Part shown: positions 9,691-15,157 of the stretch, one piece after another
How positions within the stretch are numbered: position 1 is the stretch's first letter
Layout of the letters: every line of letters starts with the position of its first letter
Assembly: GCA_003241215.1 (NCBI GenBank)
Contig: QFOL01000068.1
Coordinates: 1 to 15,157 of the forward strand
Length of the DNA: 15,157 nucleotides
From: Agrobacterium fabrum
GTDB lineage: Bacteria; Pseudomonadota; Alphaproteobacteria; Rhizobiales; Rhizobiaceae
Reading direction: 5' to 3'
Notes under the pieces: model-generated
The model's database searches: none
What the model saw: the letters and a program-made list of their open reading frames with translations, nothing else
Told to the model about the DNA's origin: nothing
Program-made: the position numbers and the translations under genes

Positions 9691-10772
9691 CAGCCTGCTA
9701 CCTTTCTGATCCACTGGTCGATTGCGACAGCCATGATGATGAGGACGCCGATCAACAGATAGGTCCATTGCGGGTCTGTTCCGATAAGCCTGAGGCCGAG
9801 CGAAAAGACGCCGACGATCAGGGCGCCGAAAATCATGCCCATGATGGAGCCGCGTCCACCGAACAGCGACAGGCCGCCGATGACCACTGCGGTAATGGAT
9901 TCGATATTGGCGAATTGACCGGCGGTCGGCGAAACCGAACCGATGCGGCCGATCAGGGCCCAGCCAGCAAAGGCGCAGATGAGGCCGGACAGCGTGTAAA
10001 CGGTGGTCAGCATGCGCTTGACGTTGACACCGGCAAGTTCGGCGGCATCCGGATCGTCACCGACAGCATAGAGATGGCGGCCCCAGGCGGTGCGGTTGAG
10101 CACATACCAGAGCAGGGCGACGAGCAGAACCATGGCGATGACGCCATAGGTGAAGACCGCACTGCCGACACGGATATTGGCGCCGAAGAATTGCAGGATC
10201 GGCGCCTGCTGGGCGATATCCTGGGCTCGGATCGTCTCGTTTGCGGAATAGAGGAAGTTGGTCGCTAGTACGATCTGCCACATGCCGAGCGTGACGATGA
10301 AGGGCGGCAGGCGCATGCGCGAGACCAGAATACCGTTGATGAAGCCGCAAAATGCGCCGACAGCGAGGCCACAGAGAATGGAGAGTTCCGCCGGCAGACC
10401 GTAACGGAAGGTGAACTGTCCCATAATGACGGAGGACAGGACCATGATCGCGCCAACCGACAGATCGATGCCCGCCGTCAGGATGACCAGCGACTGCGCC
10501 GCACCGACAATGCCGACGATGGCGACCTGCTGCAAAATAAGGGTCAGCGTGAAGGCCGAGAAAAACTTGCCGCCGAGAAGCAGGCCGAAAACAATCAACG
10601 ACAGCACCAGAACGATAAGCGGAACGGCCGCCGGGCTGGAATGGAGAAAGTGCTGCAGTTTTTCCAGCACACTCTTGTCATGCGTATCGAAAGCGGCGAC
10701 CTGCGTCGAACTTCCCGAAAGCACTTTTTCAAATTCATTATGCGGCTGAGCCCGCACCGGCTGATCGCTCAT
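9690..10772 (-). CDS. frcC: Fructose ABC importer permease FrcC
   Basis: FrcC is the membrane-spanning subunit, a member of the RbsC/AraH permease family (BPD_transp_2). The 360-residue protein has a soluble N-terminus of about 55 residues and then roughly 8-10 hydrophobic segments. The family motif SLVILTAGIDLSVG (about residues 95-108) and the cytoplasmic coupling segment YAVGDDPDAAELAGVNV are visible, as is GGLSLFGGRGS. The ATG at 10772 follows GGGAGGAAAATCC, a strong ribosome site; a longer start at 10799 lies upstream of that site. A 224-base gap with a strong hairpin separates it from frcB. The extended polar N-terminus is longer than in RbsC of E. coli. Confidence 0.94.
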   Translation of the reverse strand: MSDQPVRAQPHNEFEKVLSGSSTQVAAFDTHDKSVLEKLQHFLHSSPAAVPLIVLVLSLIVFGLLLGGKFFSAFTLTLILQQVAIVGIVGAAQSLVILTAGIDLSVGAIMVLSSVIMGQFTFRYGLPAELSILCGLAVGAFCGFINGILVSRMRLPPFIVTLGMWQIVLATNFLYSANETIRAQDIAQQAPILQFFGANIRVGSAVFTYGVIAMVLLVALLWYVLNRTAWGRHLYAVGDDPDAAELAGVNVKRMLTTVYTLSGLICAFAGWALIGRIGSVSPTAGQFANIESITAVVIGGLSLFGGRGSIMGMIFGALIVGVFSLGLRLIGTDPQWTYLLIGVLIIMAVAIDQWIRKVAG

Positions 10773-10996
10773 GGATTTTCCTCCCGATCGCTCCATCACA
10801 TCAGCCCTGATACCGGGCCTGCCTCCAAAGAGAATGATGTGTAGATTTCAAAGTGTTGTGAAGCGGCCTGTGCCATCCCCGCAGGACGCGTGACGCGCTC
10901 GTTTGTTCCTTTGTCCGATCCCCCGGATCGTGCCTGAAATCATTCTGGTCCAAGGGCGGGGGCACGAATGCCCCCGCGGGTTTCAGCGGCGAGGCA
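10773..10996 (-). other. frcB-frcC intergenic region
   Basis: This 224-base gap inside the operon contains the hairpin at 10956-10977 and the frcC ribosome site, but no ORF I would support. An internal promoter for frcC is possible but I cannot pick one out. Confidence 0.5.
10956..10977 (-). terminator. Strong GC hairpin after frcB (attenuator or mRNA stabiliser)
   Basis: A perfect 9-bp stem, GCGGGGGCA/TGCCCCCGC, with a CGAA loop lies 20 bases after the frcB stop. The leftward strand then reads CCTTGG, with no T-run, so full termination is unlikely. In binding-protein operons such hairpins usually protect the SBP message or let only part of transcription go on, so SBP is made in excess over the permease. 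Confidence 0.6.
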
Positions 10997-12019
10997 TCAG
11001 CCCCAGCACTTGTTGAGACCTTCCTTCGTATCGATCGAGTCGAGACCCTTGACCGGCTTGTCGGTTACCAGCGTCACGCCGGTGTCGACGAAGTTCTTGC
11101 CTTCGGTCGGCTTCGGCTTTTCACCGGTGTCGGCAAACTTCTTGACGGCTTCCACGCCAAGCGCCGCCATCAGCAGCGGATATTGCTGCGAGGTCGCGCC
11201 GATCACGCCTTCCGCCACGTTCTTGACACCAGGGCAACCGCCATCGACGGAAACGATCAGAACATCCTTTTCACGACCAACCGCCTTCAGCGCCTCATAG
11301 GCACCGGCTGCCGCAGGCTCGTTGATGGTGTGGACGACATTGATGGTTGGGTCCTTCTGCAGCAGATTTTCCATCGCTGCGCGGCCGCCTTCCTCGTTAC
11401 CATTGGTGACATCATGGCCGACAATGCGCGGATCGTTTTCATCGCCTATCTTGTTGATGTCCTTCACGTCGATGCCAAAGCCCTTCATGAAGCCCTGGTT
11501 ACGCAGCACATCCACGGTCGGCTGGGAGGGGGTGAGGTTAAGGAAAGCGATTTTCGCATCCTTGGCCTTGTCGCCGAGGGTGCCGGCAGCCCATTTGCCG
11601 ATCAACTCACCGGCCAGGAGATTGTCGGTGGCGAAGGTGGAATCGGCGGCATCGACAGGTTCGAGCGGCGTATCGAGGGCGATGACCAGAAGACCGGCGT
11701 CACGCGCCTTCTGCACGGCCGGAACGATGCCCTTGGTGTCCGATGCGGTGATCAGGATACCCTTGGCGCCATCGGCGATGCAGGTTTCGATGGCGGCAAC
11801 CTGGCTTTCGGAATCACCGTCGATCTTGCCGGCATAGGATTTCAGCGTCACGCCCAGTTCCTTTGCCTTGGCGGTCGCGCCTTCTTTCATCTTGACGAAA
11901 AAGGGATTGGTGTCGGTCTTGGTAATGAGGCAAACCGAGGTATCGGCTGCAGATGCGGCGGAAGCGAAAGAAACGCCAAGCGCAAGCGCGCCCAGAAGAG
12001 CGGAAACAGTGGTCTTCAT
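10997..12019 (-). CDS. frcB: Fructose ABC importer periplasmic binding protein FrcB
   Basis: FrcB captures fructose in the periplasm and delivers it to FrcC. The 340-residue protein starts with a classical signal peptide: Lys2, a hydrophobic core [11 protein letters not shown], and the AxA site ASA before ADTS, so cleavage after Ala24 is expected. The mature protein has the ribose-binding-protein-like two-lobe fold (periplasmic binding protein type 1): [17 protein letters not shown] opens the first lobe, and [17 protein letters not shown] and the hinge-region [15 protein letters not shown] follow. A strong ribosome site (GGGAGGATCTC) precedes the ATG. It is the first gene of frcBCAK and lies divergent to the ROK regulator. 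The S. meliloti system also handles related sugars, so substrate range is open. Confidence 0.95.
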   Translation of the reverse strand: MKTTVSALLGALALGVSFASAASAADTSVCLITKTDTNPFFVKMKEGATAKAKELGVTLKSYAGKIDGDSESQVAAIETCIADGAKGILITASDTKGIVPAVQKARDAGLLVIALDTPLEPVDAADSTFATDNLLAGELIGKWAAGTLGDKAKDAKIAFLNLTPSQPTVDVLRNQGFMKGFGIDVKDINKIGDENDPRIVGHDVTNGNEEGGRAAMENLLQKDPTINVVHTINEPAAAGAYEALKAVGREKDVLIVSVDGGCPGVKNVAEGVIGATSQQYPLLMAALGVEAVKKFADTGEKPKPTEGKNFVDTGVTLVTDKPVKGLDSIDTKEGLNKCWG

Positions 12020-12102
12020 GAGATCCTCCCAATGGATATTTGAGCACCGTGACGGTTACCCGACGATCTCGTCTCCTCCGAGAACAATGATCGTTGACCC
12101 AG

Positions 12103-12131
12103 ATGGAACCACCAAAGGAAACGGCTGTCAA
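12103..12131 (-). promoter_or_regulatory. Possible frcB promoter
   Basis: On the minus strand a perfect -35 hexamer TTGACA (12126-12131) is followed after 17 bases by TTCCAT (12103-12108), a poor -10. An imperfect palindrome, CAATGATCGTTG (12085-12096), lies near the expected start. The weak -10 suggests control by a regulator. Confidence 0.35.
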
Positions 12132-12146
12132 TAAATAAATCCGATT

Positions 12147-12159
12147 GAATTATTAATTC
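12147..12159. promoter_or_regulatory. AT-rich palindrome, candidate operator of the frc regulator
   Basis: GAATTATTAATTC is a perfect inverted repeat around one base, in an AT-rich patch of an otherwise GC-rich gap between frcB and its divergent regulator. It lies upstream of the possible frcB -35. Palindromes of this A/T-rich kind are known as sites of ROK repressors, but binding here is an inference. Confidence 0.4.
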
Positions 12160-12283
12160 CGTATGGCATTCTAATATGCGGCAGGGAGGAATATCGCTGC
12201 GTCATTTAACGTTGCGATAGCAAGATTGCCATAAAGCCTGCTTTGTCGGTCGCGGCGGACATTGCGGGCGGGAGGATGACATT

Positions 12284-13516
12284 ATGAGACAATCTGTCGA
12301 GACGGCGCCGCCAGCGCCGCTCACCACCATGGATATAAGCGGCGGCGCCAACCAGATCGGGGTGCGCGCTTATAACGAACGGCTCGTGCTGTCTCTCGTC
12401 CGCCGTCACGGCGGACTGTCAAAAGCCGAAATATCAAGACTTTGCGGCCTCTCGGCGCAGACCGTCTCTGTCATCATGCGTTCGCTTGAAAAGGACGGGC
12501 TTCTCATTCGTGGTGAAAGGCTGCGCGGCAAAGTCGGCCAACCGTCGACGCCGATGCGGCTTAATCCCGACGCTGTCTTTTCTTTCGGCGTGAAGATCGG
12601 CCGGCGCAGCGTCGATCTCGTGCTGATGGATTTTGTCGGCCGGATCAGGCTCAAGCTTCGCAGAACCTATCCCTACCCTCTTCCGGAATGGATATTGCCC
12701 TTCGTGATCGACGGTATAACGGAGCTAGAATCGAAACTCTCTCCGGCCGAGCGGGAAAAAATCGCCGGCGTCGGCATTGCCGCTCCGTTCGAATTGTGGA
12801 ACTGGGCGCAGGAGGTGGGCGCTCCACAGATTGAAATGGAGCGGTGGCGGGGCGTCGATATCCGCTCGGAAATCGCCGAAAATGTCAGCTATCCCGTTTT
12901 CCTGCAGAATGACGCGACCAGCGCCTGCGGCGCCGAACTGGTTTTTGGCGCAGGCCAGAACTATGCGGATTTTCTCTATATATTTATCGGCTCCTTCATA
13001 GGCGGCGGCGTTGTGTTGAATTCGGCGCTGTTTTCCGGAAAGACCGGAACGGCGGGCGCGATCGGCCCCCTGCCGGTGCAAGGGCAAGATGGCAATACCG
13101 TCCAGCTTCTGAAAATCGCGTCGATCTTCGTTCTGGAAAACATGCTGCGCGAAAAGGGCATCGATCCGCGCCCGCTATGGTTTTCCCCTGACGAGTGGAT
13201 CGATTTCGGCGAGCCGCTGGAAAGCTGGATCAGGAAAACCGCCGCAGCGCTGGCGCAGGCGGTTATCGCCGCCGCCTCCATCATCGATTTTTCCAGTGTG
13301 ATCATCGACGGCGGTTTTCCCGACTGGGTCAGAACGAGAATCGTCGCCGCCACCCGCCTTGCCCTCAAACACCACGATTTGCAGGGTGTCACTATGCCGG
13401 ACATCATCGAAGGCGCAGTTGGCAGCCAGGCGCGGGCGATTGGCGGCGCGAGCCTGCCGTTGTTCTCGCGCTATCTCATCGACCAGAACGTCCTGTTCAA
13501 GGATACGACGGGCTGA
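12284..13516 (+). CDS. ROK-family transcriptional regulator of the fructose operon
   Basis: This 410-residue regulator has an N-terminal winged helix-turn-helix (about residues 30-78; SKAEISRLCGLSAQTVSVIMRSL) and a C-terminal ROK domain (about 98-395). ROK features include GVGIAAP (162-168), the ND pair in FLQNDATSA (Asp210) and IGGGVV. Residues used by ROK kinases are missing: the usual GE-x-GH is GAIGP (Glu to Ala259, His to Pro262), and the cysteine cluster CxCGxxGC is absent. So zinc binding and kinase activity are not expected. The ATG follows GGGAGG at eight bases. Its divergent place beside frcB suggests it controls the fructose operon, as with FrcR in Sinorhizobium; I did not give the symbol because that identity is inferred. 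AraC-like or LacI-like folds do not fit. Confidence 0.88.
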   Translation: MRQSVETAPPAPLTTMDISGGANQIGVRAYNERLVLSLVRRHGGLSKAEISRLCGLSAQTVSVIMRSLEKDGLLIRGERLRGKVGQPSTPMRLNPDAVFSFGVKIGRRSVDLVLMDFVGRIRLKLRRTYPYPLPEWILPFVIDGITELESKLSPAEREKIAGVGIAAPFELWNWAQEVGAPQIEMERWRGVDIRSEIAENVSYPVFLQNDATSACGAELVFGAGQNYADFLYIFIGSFIGGGVVLNSALFSGKTGTAGAIGPLPVQGQDGNTVQLLKIASIFVLENMLREKGIDPRPLWFSPDEWIDFGEPLESWIRKTAAALAQAVIAAASIIDFSSVIIDGGFPDWVRTRIVAATRLALKHHDLQGVTMPDIIEGAVGSQARAIGGASLPLFSRYLIDQNVLFKDTTG

Positions 13517-13573
13517 ACCCTTTCCGGGCGCTTTCGGCTTTAATTATCCGGCTATTTATATGACTAGCTGCGG

Positions 13574-15059
13574 TCACGCCTCCGCGGCGTGCTGCATGAT
13601 CGCCGCCAGGAAGGCCGGCCCGTAGCGCTCGAGCTTGGTATCTCCGACACCTGGAATCTCAGCCATCTCCTTCGCCGAGGCCGGCTTTACCATCGCAAGT
13701 TCGATAAGTGTCTTGTCGTGGAAAATCACATAGGGCGGGACATTCTGCGCGCGGGCGATTTCCATGCGCTTTGTACGCAGTGCTTCAAAAAGACTGCGAT
13801 CGGACTCCGGTAAAACCGTCGATGCCGCGCGGCGCGGCGCCGATTGCCGTGCAGAACGGGGAGCGGACGGTATCCTCAGCATCAGGGCCGGTTTTTCGCG
13901 CAGGAACCGCCGTCCGTCTTCGGAAATGGACAAGCCGCCATGCCCGGACAGGTCGACGTCAATCATCCGCAAGGCAACCATTTGACGCAGAATGGCGCGC
14001 CAGGTGCGATTGTCATGTTCCTTGCCTATCCCGTAAGTCGTGATGCGGTCGTGCCCGAAGCGGGAAATCCGCTCATCCTCGATACCCAGCAGCACACGTA
14101 TGACATAGGCCTGACCGAAACGTTCACCCGTGCGGTAGATGCAGGAGAGAAGCTTCTGTGCGGCGATGGCCCCGTCAAACAGGTCCGGCGGCTCGGCGCA
14201 GGTATCGCAATTGCCGCAGGGCTCACACCGATCGCCGAAATAGGACAGCAGAACCTGCCTGCGGCAGCTTGCAGTTTCTGCGAGACCGAGCAGCGCATCA
14301 AGCTTCTGGCGCTCCATGTATTTGCGCTGGTCCGCGGCGTCAGACTCTTCGATAAAGCGGTTGCGCAAGGCAATATCTTCGTAACCGTAGAGCATAAGCA
14401 CATCCGATGGCAGACCATCACGGCCGGCCCGGCCGGTTTCCTGGTAATAGGCCTCGATGCTGCCCGGCAGATCGATATGAACGACAAAGCGCACATCCGG
14501 CTTGTCGATGCCCATGCCAAAGGCAACGGTCGCAACAATGATGACCGCCTCACCGTGCTGGAAGCGGGTCTGGTTCTCCTCGCGGGCGGCCTTGTCCATG
14601 CCGGCATGATAGGGCAACGCATCGCGCCCCTCCTCCCGCAGCCACGCAGCCGTTTCGTCCACCTTGCGTTTGGAAAGACAATAGACGATGCCGCTTTCAC
14701 CATCGCGATCCTTCAGGAAGCGCTTCAGCTGCGCGCGCGGATTGTCCTTTTCCATGATCGCATAGCGGATATTGGGGCGATCGAACCCGGCGATGAAGGC
14801 GTCATCTTCTTTTATCCCCAGATGGCCGAGAATTTCCAAACGGGTGGGTTCGTCAGCCGTCGCCGTCAGCGCCATGCGCGGCGTGCTCGGGAAACGCTCG
14901 ATCAGCATATCCAGCTGACGGTAGGGCGGACGGAAATCATGCCCCCATTGCGACAGGCAATGGGCCTCGTCGACCGCGATCAGCGAGAGTTCAACGGATT
15001 GCAGCGCGTCAAGAACATCCGGCTTGAGAAGGGTTTCCGGCGCGGCATAGAGAATATCG
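13574..15059 (-). pseudogene. recQ: ATP-dependent DNA helicase RecQ, 5' end cut off by an insertion
   Basis: About 494 codons of a RecQ 3'-5' helicase remain, starting within DILYAAPET. Present: motif II DEAHC, SQWGHDFRP, motif III ALTATAD, the second helicase lobe with VAFGMGIDKPDVRF and QETGRAGRDG, the zinc-binding cysteines (CRRQ...CGNCDTC), the winged-helix region, and a C-terminal HRDC domain (SLFEALRTKRMEIA to the end). Missing are the first roughly 120-130 residues, which include Walker A and motifs 0 and Ia. Just upstream the frame meets a TGA at 15062-15064, which lies in foreign-looking sequence. The remaining ORF has an ATG at 14908, but a protein from there would lack motif II and could not be an active helicase. 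It converges with the ROK regulator gene, 57 bases apart. Confidence 0.85.
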
Positions 15060-15157
15060 TGTCAATCGGCGTCGTAACGGGACCCCTTATCGGCTCCCAA
15101 AAGGGACCCCTGCCTCTAGTTGCATCGGGTCAGCGCGCGTAGGCCCGGGGCTCTCCA
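15060..15157. mobile_element. Terminal end of an IS21-like insertion sequence (partial)
   Basis: From TGTCAATCGGCG at 15060 the sequence no longer matches recQ. It holds two copies of GGGACCCC (15079-15086 and 15103-15110), 24 bases apart and partly inverted to each other through the flanking CTT/AAAAG. Ends beginning TG and carrying repeated GGGACCCC-type terminal blocks are typical of IS21-family elements common in rhizobia. The transposase genes (istA, istB) would lie beyond the window. The target duplication cannot be checked because only one end is visible. Confidence 0.65.

Noticed and set aside
13844..15142. Long + strand open frame (432 codons) opposite recQ
   Set aside because: It is the shadow of recQ; all helicase motifs are on the minus strand.

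Overview
This window looks like chromosomal DNA from an alphaproteobacterium of the Rhizobiaceae, most probably Agrobacterium or a close Rhizobium. The reasons are the high GC content, the fructose importer operon frcBCAK with a ROK-type regulator next to it (characterised in Sinorhizobium), the recF-moeB-acetyltransferase gene run, and protein sequences typical of the group. The species call is from family recognition, not from a search.

Layout from left to right. (1) Positions 1-126 hold the C-terminal end of an unidentified rightward gene. (2) Positions 197-2587 hold a leftward cluster: recF (gap repair and recombination), then a MoeB/ThiF-type adenylyltransferase, then a GNAT acetyltransferase, tightly spaced or overlapping. 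(3) Positions 2740-3843 encode a rightward lipoprotein with an alpha/beta-hydrolase domain. (4) Positions 3872-7669 hold the leftward nrdHIEF operon for the oxygen-tolerant class Ib ribonucleotide reductase: glutaredoxin-like NrdH, flavodoxin-like NrdI, the large subunit NrdE and the radical-bearing NrdF. (5) Positions 7670-8171 hold its long control region: a sigma70-like promoter whose -10 overlaps a palindrome, an almost textbook cobalamin riboswitch, a short leader ORF with a strong Shine-Dalgarno, and several perfect inverted repeats. (6) Positions 8282-12019 hold the leftward fructose operon frcB-frcC-frcA-frcK, with a strong hairpin between frcB and frcC. (7) Positions 12284-13516 encode the divergent ROK-family regulator. 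(8) From 13574 a leftward recQ helicase gene runs off to the right, but it is cut at about 15059 by what looks like the terminal end of an IS21-family insertion sequence, so RecQ lacks roughly its first 120-130 residues.

How it works together. The riboswitch would lower expression of the B12-independent reductase when cobalamin is plentiful, which makes sense if the genome also encodes a B12-dependent class II reductase (not in this window). No convincing intrinsic terminator follows the riboswitch. Instead, a P13-like hairpin abuts the Shine-Dalgarno of a 19-codon ORF carrying a Pro-Pro-Pro run, so control may pass through translation of this leader. The fructose operon has an SBP, a permease, a single-domain ATPase and a kinase, so imported fructose can be phosphorylated inside the cell. 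Its divergent regulator lacks the usual ROK zinc and catalytic residues and is more likely a pure transcription factor.

I saw no tRNA, rRNA, CRISPR array or prophage. The least ordinary parts of the window are the nrd leader and the insertion into recQ.
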